From the NCBI GenBank assembly GCA_025966175.1, contig JAOPVN010000562.1, positions 1 to 7,570 of the forward strand: a stretch of 7,570 bases of DNA, in the 5' to 3' direction. The stretch comes from Modestobacter sp. (GTDB lineage: Bacteria; Actinomycetota; Actinomycetes; Mycobacteriales; Geodermatophilaceae). Positions 1 through 5,466 of this stretch are shown here, piece by piece. Each line of letters begins with the position of its first letter. The stretch's first letter is position 1. Below the pieces are notes generated by a model. That model saw only the letters and a program-made list of their open reading frames with translations, was not told where the DNA came from and did no database searches. Both the position numbers and the translations under genes were made by a program.

Positions 1-299
1 GCCCTGCGCGGCGGCGGCCTGCTGGTTGTCCACGGCCACCACGGGTGCCGCCACGGCGACCTGATCCGGTGTCACCGCCCCGTCGGCGAACCCGGCCGCG
101 ACCGCCGGCAGCTGCTCCAGCGCCCGCCCGGCGCCGGCCAGCCGCGCCTCCTCGCTGTCGGCCAGGTGGGCGTGCCCGCGCCGCCAGGACTGCATCGTCT
201 TCAGCCCGTCGGACTCCGCGGCGCCGATCAGCTCGCACTCCCGCACCGTGCGCGCCACCTCGGCGGCTTCAGATCCTCCGCGGCCAGGGCCGACTGCAA
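1..299 (-). pseudogene. DUF222/13E12-family HNH endonuclease-like protein, N-terminal remnant (frameshifted, partial)
   Basis: Read on the minus strand from about 270 down to 1, one frame encodes a DUF222-type helical region: AAEVARTVRECEL, then SDGLKTMQSW, RGHAHL, GRALEQLPAVAAGFADG and TPDQVAVAAPVVA. These are hallmark strings of the actinobacterial 13E12/DUF222 family, whose full proteins end in an HNH nuclease domain (off the left edge here). The usual family N-terminus, GELQSALAAEDLK, is present at about 308-267 but in a different frame. The roughly 30 residues that normally separate the two parts are missing, so I infer a deletion plus frameshift near 262-272. No ATG or GTG precedes the N-terminal part in its frame; a TTG at 299-297 or one further upstream are the only starts, so the 5' boundary is approximate. 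The family is known for many copies and frequent decay. Confident in the family, fairly confident that it is broken. Confidence 0.72.
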
Positions 300-325
300 C
301 TCGCCCGCGACACCTCCCGGCTGCT

Positions 326-339
326 TCGAACGCGTTCGA
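326..339. promoter_or_regulatory. SOS-box-like 14-bp palindrome upstream of the DUF222 remnant
   Basis: TCGAACGCGTTCGA is a perfect palindrome about 27 bp upstream of the possible TTG start of the DUF222 remnant. The half-sites TCGAAC and GTTCGA equal those of the mycobacterial LexA (SOS) box TCGAAC-N4-GTTCGA, but here only 2 bp separate them. Several M. tuberculosis 13E12 genes are known to carry LexA boxes, so location and half-sites fit; the spacer does not. It may be a decayed SOS box. Confidence 0.35.
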
Positions 340-485
340 GGTCTACCGCCGGTTGGATCGTCGAGCAAGACGAAAGTGCTGCTCAGAGCGTTGGTCGATC
401 GAGGGGGAGGGGGCCTGCGTCACTGCTGCGGTGCCGGTCGCGTCGCGCGGGATTGCCGATCGCCGGCGCGGGGCACCGGCGGGGC
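340..485. other. Intergenic region between the divergent DUF222 remnant and the CDF gene
   Basis: These 146 bp carry no recognisable gene. They contain a purine-rich run (401-412) and a TCGATCGA palindrome (394-401). I cannot place a clear -35/-10 pair for the downstream transporter; a TTGGTC at 391-396 has no matching -10 at normal spacing. The plus-strand frame leading into the transporter is open through here and back to position 45, but it reads as low-complexity Arg/Pro/Ala sequence and looks non-coding. Confidence 0.5.
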
Positions 486-1499
486 ATGACCCAACCGGCT
501 CCGACCACCCAGCACGCTCTCGTCGAGGAGACGGAGGGCGGCGACTCAGGGAGCTCGGGCGGTGAGTCGGCCGGCACCGTGGTCCTGGCCGGCGCGGTCA
601 ACCTGGCCATCGCCGTCGCCAAGCTGGTCGGCGGCCTGATCAGCCACTCCTCGGCGATGCTGTCGGAGGCGGCCCACTCACTGGCCGACACCGTCACCGA
701 GGTGCTGCTGTTCATCGCGCTCAAGCGCGGGTCGAGGGCCGCCGACGCCCGGCACCCGTTCGGCTACGGCCGGGAGACCTACTTCTGGGCCTTCCTCGCC
801 GCGCTGTGCACCTTCGGCATCGGCGCCGGGTTCTCGATCTACCAGGGCGTCGAGACCATCCGCAACGGCGAGGAGCAGGGCTCGCCGACGATCTCCTACA
901 TCGTGCTGGCCGTCTCCTTCGTGCTCGAGGGCAGCTCGCTGGTCAAGGCCGTCCGGCAGGTCCGCAGCTCCGCCCGGGAGCACAAGACCACCTCGCGTCA
1001 GTACCTCCGGCACACCACCGACACCACGGTCAAGGCGGTCACGTTCGAGGACAGCGCCGCGCTGGTCGGCCTGGTACTGGCCGCGCTCGGCCTGTTCCTC
1101 GAGCAGCTGACCGGCGACCCGGTGTGGGACGGGATCTCCGCGATCCTCATCGGCGTCCTGCTGATCCTGGTCGCCGGTTCCCTCGCCCGGGCCAACATCT
1201 CGCTGCTCATCGGCCAGTCGGTGCCCGGGGCCACCCAGCAGGAGCTGAAGGACGAACTGCTCGCGATGAACCTGGTCGACGACGTGCCGTTCCTGCTGAC
1301 CACCGTGATCGGGCCGGGGCAGTTGCTGGTCGCGGCCAAGGTCGACTTCGCCGACACGTCCACGGTGGCCGACCTGGAGCGCGCCGCCGACGAGGCCGAG
1401 CGCCGGTTGGTCGCCCGGCACCCCGGCGTCCGCTACGTCTTCCTCGACCCGACCCCCGGGGACGGCCGCGCGCAGGTGGCCGCACCCACCGCGGAATGA
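486..1499 (+). CDS. Cation diffusion facilitator family transporter (ZnT9/SLC30A9-like)
   Basis: A 337-residue inner-membrane protein predicted to export divalent metal (Zn2+ or similar) in exchange for protons. After a hydrophilic acidic N-tail (1-28) come about six membrane segments. TM2 carries the metal-site motif H64-SLA-D68 within SHSSAMLSEAAHSLAD. The HPFGYGRE loop (90-97) is a CDF signature and KAVTFEDSAALVG (183-195) is TM5. TM6 follows DPVWDGISAILIG, and a cytoplasmic ferredoxin-like C-domain runs from about 248 to 325. In TM5 the classical HxxxD is not present: D189 is kept but V185 occupies the His position, with E188 next to D189. This ED pattern resembles ZnT9-type CDFs. The ATG at 486 is chosen because the upstream in-frame sequence is low-complexity; the ribosome site is weak (GGCGGGGC). 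FrnE-like starts 29 bp downstream, so cotranscription is likely. Metal specificity cannot be told. Confidence 0.93.
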   Translation: MTQPAPTTQHALVEETEGGDSGSSGGESAGTVVLAGAVNLAIAVAKLVGGLISHSSAMLSEAAHSLADTVTEVLLFIALKRGSRAADARHPFGYGRETYFWAFLAALCTFGIGAGFSIYQGVETIRNGEEQGSPTISYIVLAVSFVLEGSSLVKAVRQVRSSAREHKTTSRQYLRHTTDTTVKAVTFEDSAALVGLVLAALGLFLEQLTGDPVWDGISAILIGVLLILVAGSLARANISLLIGQSVPGATQQELKDELLAMNLVDDVPFLLTTVIGPGQLLVAAKVDFADTSTVADLERAADEAERRLVARHPGVRYVFLDPTPGDGRAQVAAPTAE

Positions 1500-1528
1500 G
1501 TTGAGCGCGCAACTGGTTGAGTCGGGTC

Positions 1529-2221
1529 ATGCAGGTCGAGGTGTGGTCCGACGTCGTGTGCCCGTGGTGCTACATCGGCAAGCGCAAGCTGGAGACAGCG
1601 CTCTCCACCTTCGCGCACGCCGATCAGGTCGAGGTGGTCTGGCGGTCCTTCCAGCTGGACCCCAGCGTGCCCGAGGGGCACACCGACAAGACCCTCCCGT
1701 CGCTGGCCGCCAAGTACGGCCGCAGCGTCGAAGAGATGCGCGGCCAGCTGGCCCACGTGGAGGGCATCGCGGCCGAGGTGGGCCTGGAGTACCACCTGGC
1801 CGACTCGGTGAGCGGCAACACGCTGCTCGCCCACCAGCTCATCCATCTCGCGGCCGAGCACGGCCTGGGCGGGGCCATGAAGGAGCGGCTGCTGCACGCC
1901 TACTTCGAGGAGCAGCGGTCGGTCTTCGACGTCGACTCGCTGGTGCCGCTTGCGGTGGAGGTCGGGCTGGCCGAGCCCGAGGTCCGCCCCGCGCTGACCG
2001 ACCGCCGGTATCTGTCCGCCGTCCGCGAGGACATCGACACCGCCCGCGCACTCGGCGCGACCGGCGTCCCCTTCTTCGTCATCGACCGCACCTACGGCGC
2101 CGCCGGCGCGCAGCCTGCCGAGGTGCTGCTGCAGCTGCTCGAGCGGGCGTGGGCCGACAGCCACCCGCTGCTGACGGTTCCCGCCGCCGAGGGCTGCGAG
2201 GACGGCACCTGCGCCGTCTGA
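1529..2221 (+). CDS. DsbA family oxidoreductase, FrnE-like
   Basis: A 230-residue thioredoxin-fold protein of the FrnE branch of DsbA proteins (2-hydroxychromene-2-carboxylate isomerase/DsbA superfamily). The first strand VEVWSDVVCPWCYIG holds the CPWC redox motif (C11, C14). A helical insertion follows (about 55-160), and the cis-Pro loop is TGVPFFV with P181. The tail EGCEDGTCAV has two further cysteines (C223, C228), as in FrnE-type proteins that have a second C-terminal Cys pair. There is no signal peptide, so it should act in the cytoplasm, probably as a disulfide oxidoreductase or isomerase in redox stress. The ATG at 1529 is chosen over an in-frame TTG at 1517 because residue 1 then sits directly before the first beta strand; the Shine-Dalgarno is weak. 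It follows the metal transporter by 29 bp, a gap that includes the small inverted repeat AGTTG-N6-CAACT (1499-1514). The substrate is unknown. Confidence 0.92.
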   Translation: MQVEVWSDVVCPWCYIGKRKLETALSTFAHADQVEVVWRSFQLDPSVPEGHTDKTLPSLAAKYGRSVEEMRGQLAHVEGIAAEVGLEYHLADSVSGNTLLAHQLIHLAAEHGLGGAMKERLLHAYFEEQRSVFDVDSLVPLAVEVGLAEPEVRPALTDRRYLSAVREDIDTARALGATGVPFFVIDRTYGAAGAQPAEVLLQLLERAWADSHPLLTVPAAEGCEDGTCAV

Positions 2222-2229
2222 GGCCTCAG
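2218..2229. repeat. 12-bp palindrome spanning the two convergent stop codons
   Basis: CTGAGGCCTCAG is a perfect palindrome. It contains the TGA of the FrnE-like gene (2219-2221) and, on the other strand, the TGA of the DUF421 gene (2228-2226), which are only 4 bp apart. It has no loop or T-tract, so it is not a normal intrinsic terminator. Confidence 0.6.
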
Positions 2230-2708
2230 CCGAGTTGCTCGGGCGGCGCCGCGGCGCCGTCCGAGGCGCCGGCCCGGGTGAAGAAGCTGATCCGGCCGTT
2301 CGTCTCGAGGACGGCGAGGTCGATGTCGCTGAACCGCCGGATGCCCTGTTGGCGGGTGGCGATCAACAGGTCGTCCATGGACACCCGTTCCATCCGCATC
2401 GTCTCCACGACCGGCTCGCCGTCCCGGATCAGCGCGTAGGGGACGCCGTGCACCAGGGGCCGGACGCGCTTCCAGTGTTTGGTGGCCCAGCCGGCCCCGA
2501 TCGTGAGCAGGGCGAAGACGCTGATCGCCAGGATGCCGCCGGTCACCGAGTAGTCCTGCTGGGTCACCGACTGCTGGATCAGATCGCCCATCACCACGTA
2601 GAGGATCAGCTGGAAGGCCGACAACTCGCTGAGCGTCGCTCGCCCCACCACCCGGGTGACGACGAACAGGAAGAGGGCGAACACCACCGCCCGGACGACG
2701 ATCTCCAT
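2226..2708 (-). CDS. DUF421 domain-containing (YetF-type) membrane protein
   Basis: A 160-residue protein of the DUF421/YetF family. Three hydrophobic helices lie at about 4-20, 31-48 and 55-73, including the family-like ELSAFQLILYVVMGDLIQQ stretch. A cytoplasmic domain follows, with the hallmark strings ALIRDGEPV (92-100), SMDDLLIATRQQGI (110-123) and LAVLETNGRISFF (131-143). Length and domain order are typical of the shorter actinobacterial members. YetF-like proteins are poorly understood; spore-germination and membrane-related roles are described for Bacillus paralogues, and no biochemical activity can be assigned here. The ATG at 2708-2706 overlaps the stop of the upstream gene by one base (TGATG), implying translational coupling. 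The last 14 residues (GASDGAAAPPEQLG) are a disordered tail. Confidence 0.9.
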   Translation of the reverse strand: MEIVVRAVVFALFLFVVTRVVGRATLSELSAFQLILYVVMGDLIQQSVTQQDYSVTGGILAISVFALLTIGAGWATKHWKRVRPLVHGVPYALIRDGEPVVETMRMERVSMDDLLIATRQQGIRRFSDIDLAVLETNGRISFFTRAGASDGAAAPPEQLG

Positions 2709-3244
2709 CAGGGCACCAGCCAGGTCCGGTAGTCCAGGGCCGCGACCCGCTGCCCGTCGATGATCAGCCAGACGTCCGCCGACCTGCCCAGCTGCGCCGT
2801 GGGCTGCACGTAGGCGTCGAAGTCGAAGGTCATCGTGGCGGAGTCGGGCGGGGTGGTGAGGACGAAGTACTCCATCGTGCCGTCGGAGTACTCGTCGCTG
2901 GGCGCGGGGCTGAGCCCCTGGGTCTCGAAGAGATCGAACCAGTCGGCGGTCACCGCCAGCGTGATCTCGTCGGGGAACGTGCCCGGGGCGGTCACCGTGA
3001 CCGTCCACGCGGTGTCCCAGCCGGCGCGCGCGACCCGCGGGTACTCGACGGACAGCTGGTAGCCGCCGCCCGCGGTGCTCGTCCGGGAGGTGTGCACTCC
3101 CAGCCAGCCGGTGGCGCCGAGTCCGACCACCAGGAGCAGGACGAGGATCGTGCCCCGCCGTCCCCAGGTCTTGAGCGGATGTCGCCGTGGGGCGCGGACA
3201 TCGGCCAACGAGCTGTCGCTCGGGAGCGTTTCGGCTCGAGTCAC
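2708..3244 (-). CDS. Membrane-anchored protein of unknown function, coupled to DUF421
   Basis: I do not recognise this 178-residue protein. It has a short cytoplasmic N-tail ending in a basic stretch (RAPRRHPLKTWGRRG, 17-31) and a single hydrophobic helix (about 32-50, ILVLLLVVGLGATGWLG). About 128 extracytoplasmic residues follow, rich in Thr, Val, Tyr and Asp, with alternating patterns suggesting a beta-sandwich (AWTVTVTAPGTFPDEITLAV; EYFVLTTPP; ATMTFDFDAYV; ADVWLIIDGQRVAAL). There is no lipobox, so I expect a signal anchor rather than a lipoprotein. The start is the GTG at 3244-3242, 9 bp after GGAGG (3258-3254). The frame stays open further upstream, but that part is antisense to the nitronate monooxygenase gene and low in complexity. 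The stop overlaps the DUF421 ATG by one base, so the two products probably work together at the membrane. Confidence 0.83.
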   Translation of the reverse strand: MTRAETLPSDSSLADVRAPRRHPLKTWGRRGTILVLLLVVGLGATGWLGVHTSRTSTAGGGYQLSVEYPRVARAGWDTAWTVTVTAPGTFPDEITLAVTADWFDLFETQGLSPAPSDEYSDGTMEYFVLTTPPDSATMTFDFDAYVQPTAQLGRSADVWLIIDGQRVAALDYRTWLVP

Positions 3245-3253
3245 GGACGACGT

Positions 3254-3258
3254 CCTCC
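3254..3258 (-). promoter_or_regulatory. Ribosome binding site fixing the GTG start of the anchored protein
   Basis: GGAGG on the minus strand lies 9 bases before the GTG at 3244. It also sits inside a 6-codon ATG frame (3261-3241, MGGRRP) whose TGA overlaps that GTG (GTGA). This strong site decides the start against longer upstream alternatives. Confidence 0.6.
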
Positions 3259-3317
3259 CATGATCAACGCGAGTGCCGCGTGATCCTCGCACCTCCGCCG
3301 AGCACCCCGCCGGCCGC

Positions 3318-4289
3318 TCAGCCCAGGAGCCGTGGGGCGCGTTCCAGCGCCTTCCGGGCGTCGGCAGCGAGCCGGCGGACGACGTCGGTCGCCGACTCCT
3401 CGGCGGTGACCAGCCCGACGGACTCCCCGGCGTAGACCGGTGAGTTGTCCAGGTCGCCCTCGGCACGGGCGCGGCGCACCAGCGCGGCGGCGTTCGTGTC
3501 GCCGCGCAGCTCGTCCTCCCGGCCGTGCCAGAGCTCGGTGAAGTCGTTGACCAGCGCCCGGCCGGGCCACCGGGACGGCCACGGCAGCCCCTGGGCGATG
3601 TCGAAGGCACTGGTGAGCACGGTGCGGTCGCCGCTCGCCCCGCGGATCCGCTCCCGGGCCGCCACGGAGTTCGTGGCCTCGGTGCAGGAGAGCAGCGGGG
3701 TGCCGATCCACGCACCGGCGGCACCGGCGACCAGGACGGCGGCCAGCCCGGCGCCCGTGGCGATCCCGCCGGCGGCCAGCACCGGCCGGTCGGTCGCGGC
3801 GAGCACCTCCTGCAGCAGCGGCAGGGTCGCCCGCTGCCCGGTGTGCCCGCCGGCTTCGGTGCCCTGCGCCACGATGACGTCGGCCCCGGCGGCGTGCGCG
3901 CGGTCCAGGTCGGCCAGCGAGTTGACCGCGGTGGCGACGGCGATGCCCGCGTCGTGCAGCGGACCGACGAACGGACCCGGGTCCCCGAAGGCCACCGAGA
4001 CCAGCACCGGCTCGGCGGCGATCACCGCGGCCAGCAGCTCGGGCCGGCGCTCCAGCACCCAGGTGATCAGTCCGATCCCGTAGGAGACGTCGGCCGCGGC
4101 CGGCGCCCGGGCTTCGCCGGCGATCCACTCCGGCGTCGCGTCACCGCCGACCCCGATCATGCCCAGCCCGCCGCCGAGGGAGACCGCCCGGGCCAGTTCT
4201 CCGCCGGCCACCCCCGCCATCGGCGCCCCGAACACCGGCACGTCGAGGTCGAACCAGCGGGTGAGTGCGGTCTTGATCATGGGGCCCAT
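3318..4289 (-). CDS. Nitronate monooxygenase family FMN-dependent TIM-barrel protein
   Basis: A 323-residue protein of the nitronate monooxygenase (former 2-nitropropane dioxygenase) family, which oxidises alkyl nitronates, including propionate 3-nitronate, using FMN and O2. The barrel begins with DVPVFGAPMAGVAGGELA (16-33; GAPM contributes to the FMN site). The family hallmark QGTEAGGHTG lies at 142-151, with H149 in the catalytic-base position. The phosphate-binding segment LAAGGIATGAGLAAVL (171-186) and GAAGAWIGTPLL (189-200) follow. Length is normal. Start: the ATG at 4289 follows GGGGA with 5-base spacing; an ATG three codons later (4280) is an alternative. The gene lies 15 bp after the end of the FBP-type pseudogene, suggesting it was once read through from that unit. 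Members of this family are often misannotated and the natural substrate is uncertain; an enoyl-ACP reductase (FabK)-like role is less likely. Confidence 0.9.
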   Translation of the reverse strand: MGPMIKTALTRWFDLDVPVFGAPMAGVAGGELARAVSLGGGLGMIGVGGDATPEWIAGEARAPAAADVSYGIGLITWVLERRPELLAAVIAAEPVLVSVAFGDPGPFVGPLHDAGIAVATAVNSLADLDRAHAAGADVIVAQGTEAGGHTGQRATLPLLQEVLAATDRPVLAAGGIATGAGLAAVLVAGAAGAWIGTPLLSCTEATNSVAARERIRGASGDRTVLTSAFDIAQGLPWPSRWPGRALVNDFTELWHGREDELRGDTNAAALVRRARAEGDLDNSPVYAGESVGLVTAEESATDVVRRLAADARKALERAPRLLG

Positions 4290-4304
4290 CGTGGTCCCCG
4301 GCGG

Positions 4305-4813
4305 TCAGCGGCGCAGCACGTCCCCGGTGAAGGCCCGCAGCCGCTGGCGCAGCCCCGCCACCTGCTCGGCGACCGCGAGCTCCTGCAGCTCCTCGTCCAG
4401 GCGCTGGGCGGACGGCGGGACGGCGAGCATCCGGTGTGCGCGGTCCAGGTCGGCGCAGATGTAGGTGCCCACGGTGTTGCCGTTGCGACCGGCCTGGCCA
4501 CCCGGCGCGCGGTGAACAGCGAGATCGAGGCCGCCGGCTGCACGGTGTGGCACAGCAGGCACAGCAGGCACATCGCCGAGCGGCGGCTCGACATCCGGGT
4601 GTCCGACGCGCGCAGGGCGACCCCCAGCGGTTCGCCGTCGTGGCAGTGCACCAGCTAGCCGCGCAGCTCGGCCTTCGCGTCGCGCCAGCCGAGCACGCCC
4701 AGCGCTGCCCGGTCGAGCGCGTCGAGGTCTCGGGGCGGGGTCAGCGCAGCGGCCTCGCTGCGGGAGCAGTTGACCATCGAGCGGCGGAGGGCCGCATCGG
4801 TCAGGGCCTGCAC
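4305..4813 (-). pseudogene. FBP-type (EF-G-binding-like) treble-clef zinc-finger protein, inactivated
   Basis: Joining frames on the minus strand gives a roughly 169-residue product resembling actinobacterial FBP C-terminal treble-clef zinc-finger proteins (related to FusB-type EF-G-binding proteins). The segments, in order, are ALRRSMVNCSRSEAAAL, GVLGWRDAKAELRG, LVHCHDGEPLGVALR, RSAMCLLC...CHTVQPA and GNTVGTYICADLD. A GTG start (4813-4811) follows GGAGG with 5-base spacing. Lesions: an in-frame TAG at 4657-4655, where LRG-x-LV normally has an aromatic residue; a frame change near 4496-4503 between SLFTARR and QAGRNGNTVG, best explained by loss of one base; and a 9-bp duplication at the CxxC knuckle giving CLLCLLC. 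In addition Arg stands where I expect the last Cys ligand (ICADLDR). The C-terminal part continues in the shifted frame to TGA at 4307-4305. Sequencing error could explain one lesion, hardly all of them. Confidence 0.78.
4549..4571. repeat. 9-bp tandem duplication in the zinc-knuckle codons
   Basis: The unit GGCACAGCA occurs twice in direct tandem, followed by a partial third copy (GGCAC). On the coding (minus) strand it reads Cys-Leu-Leu-Cys-Leu-Leu-Cys in place of one CxxC, a typical replication-slippage product inside the FBP-type pseudogene. Confidence 0.7.
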
Positions 4814-4906
4814 GGGGACCTCCGGTCGGCGTCGGGACGGACGGCCGCAGAGGTTACGGACGGCGGTCGCCCCGGCGCACCCGGTTTCCCCCGGGCGAGG
4901 ACCGGC

Positions 4907-5149
4907 TCAGCGGGTCGCTGGGCCGCCGTGCTCGGTGCCGGCGAGCCGGCGCAGGAACTCGTGGCAGTGCTTCGCGCGCTCGGAGTCCTGCTGCATGACC
5001 TCGCGGAAGAACGAGGCGACGTCGTCGAGGCCGGCGTTCTCCGCGTCCCGGACGTACTGGCCGTAGTCGTGTCCGGCCTTGAGCGAGTGGTACTGGACCG
5101 AGATGAGGTCGTAGGTGACGTCGGCGAAGCCCGTCTCACCAGTGGCCAT
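4907..5149 (-). CDS. Small helical ferritin/rubrerythrin-like protein (hypothetical)
   Basis: An 80-residue soluble protein predicted to form two helices: about 10-38 (VTYDLISVQYHSLKAGHDYG, then QYVRDAENAG) and 41-70 (LDDVASFFREVMQQDSERAK, then HCHEFLRRL). The pattern of His/Asp/Glu on the first helix (H21, H27, D28) and E50...D55...H61/H63 on the second resembles one half of a ferritin-like or rubrerythrin four-helix bundle. A dimer could form such a bundle and bind metal, but that is inference. There are no membrane segments or signal. The ATG at 5149 follows AGGAGGG (5160-5154) with 4-base spacing, a strong start. The 93 bp between it and the FBP-type pseudogene make cotranscription possible but unproven. 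I do not know a named homologue; confidence is high that it is a real gene, modest for the fold. Confidence 0.85.
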   Translation of the reverse strand: MATGETGFADVTYDLISVQYHSLKAGHDYGQYVRDAENAGLDDVASFFREVMQQDSERAKHCHEFLRRLAGTEHGGPATR

Positions 5150-5188
5150 GGTGCCCTCCTCGACTCCGGGGATGTGACCCCTGTCTCA

Positions 5189-5213
5189 GTTCCCGTCCCA
5201 CTCGGGGTGAAAC
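5189..5213 (-). promoter_or_regulatory. Possible SigB/SigF-type stress promoter of the ferritin-like gene
   Basis: On the minus strand GTTT (5213-5210) and GGGAAC (5194-5189) are separated by 15 bp, about 40 bp upstream of the ATG at 5149. This resembles the actinobacterial general-stress consensus GTTT-N14-16-GGGTAT, with one or two mismatches in the -10. A short motif match only, but the position is right and nothing else promoter-like is visible in the 101-bp gap. Confidence 0.4.
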
Positions 5214-5224
5214 GGACCGGTCCG
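5213..5224. promoter_or_regulatory. 12-bp palindrome abutting the putative -35 element
   Basis: CGGACCGGTCCG is a perfect palindrome whose inner edge overlaps the G of the putative GTTT -35 element of the ferritin-like gene. It could be a repressor operator, or the remains of a hairpin behind the acidic-protein gene that ends at 5251; there is no T-tract. Confidence 0.3.
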
Positions 5225-5250
5225 CCGCAGGTTCGGTCGACCGCCGGCGC

Positions 5251-5466
5251 CTACCCCGCGGAACCGCCGAACGCGCCGCCGGTGACGTCACCCCCGACGG
5301 CCTCGTCCTCCTCGGTCTGCGAGGTCGCCAGCTCGTCCTCGCCGGTCGCGACCTCGTCGTCCTCGGTGGAGGCGAGGTCCTCGCCCTCACCGAGAGCGCC
5401 GGGGTCGGCCTGCAGGGTGCGCGGGTCGCGGAGCGGGTCCGGGACGCCGGGGTCGGTGACGGTCAT
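5251..5466 (-). CDS. Small acidic, disordered protein of unknown function
   Basis: A 71-residue protein with no recognised domain. The N-third is Pro/Asp-rich (VTDPGVPDPLRDPRTL). The middle (27-60) is a run of Glu and Asp with Thr/Ala spacers in an imperfect repeat (EVATGEDELATSQTEEDEAV), and the C-terminus is Gly-rich (GGDVTGGAFGGSAG). It has no Cys, no membrane segment and hardly any basic residues, so it is almost certainly intrinsically disordered and strongly negative. Reality is supported by its ATG overlapping the OYE stop codon as ATGA (5466-5463), a standard translational-coupling arrangement, and by a composition unlike the Arg/Pro/Ala shadows of GC-rich DNA. There is no clear Shine-Dalgarno of its own, consistent with coupling. 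The role is unknown. Confidence 0.68.
   Translation of the reverse strand: MTVTDPGVPDPLRDPRTLQADPGALGEGEDLASTEDDEVATGEDELATSQTEEDEAVGGDVTGGAFGGSAG

Noticed and set aside
45..485. In-frame upstream extension of the CDF transporter (147 extra residues)
   Set aside because: The extension is low-complexity Arg/Pro/Ala, runs antisense to the DUF222 remnant, and CDF proteins start close to the first membrane helix; the ATG at 486 is adequate.
2218..2229. Bidirectional intrinsic terminator between the convergent genes
   Set aside because: The palindrome has no loop and no T-tract on either side; only the shared-stop palindrome itself is reported.
3245..3724. N-terminal extension of the anchored protein into the nitronate monooxygenase region
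   Set aside because: It is antisense to a clear enzyme gene and low-complexity, and a strong GGAGG precedes the internal GTG at 3244.
4641..4660. TAG in the FBP-type gene read as an amino acid (recoding)
   Set aside because: A further frameshift and a knuckle duplication in the same gene make decay the simpler explanation.
4866..4893. CCCGG/CCGGG stem behind the ferritin-like gene as a terminator
   Set aside because: Only five base pairs and no T-tract; such stems are common by chance at this GC content.
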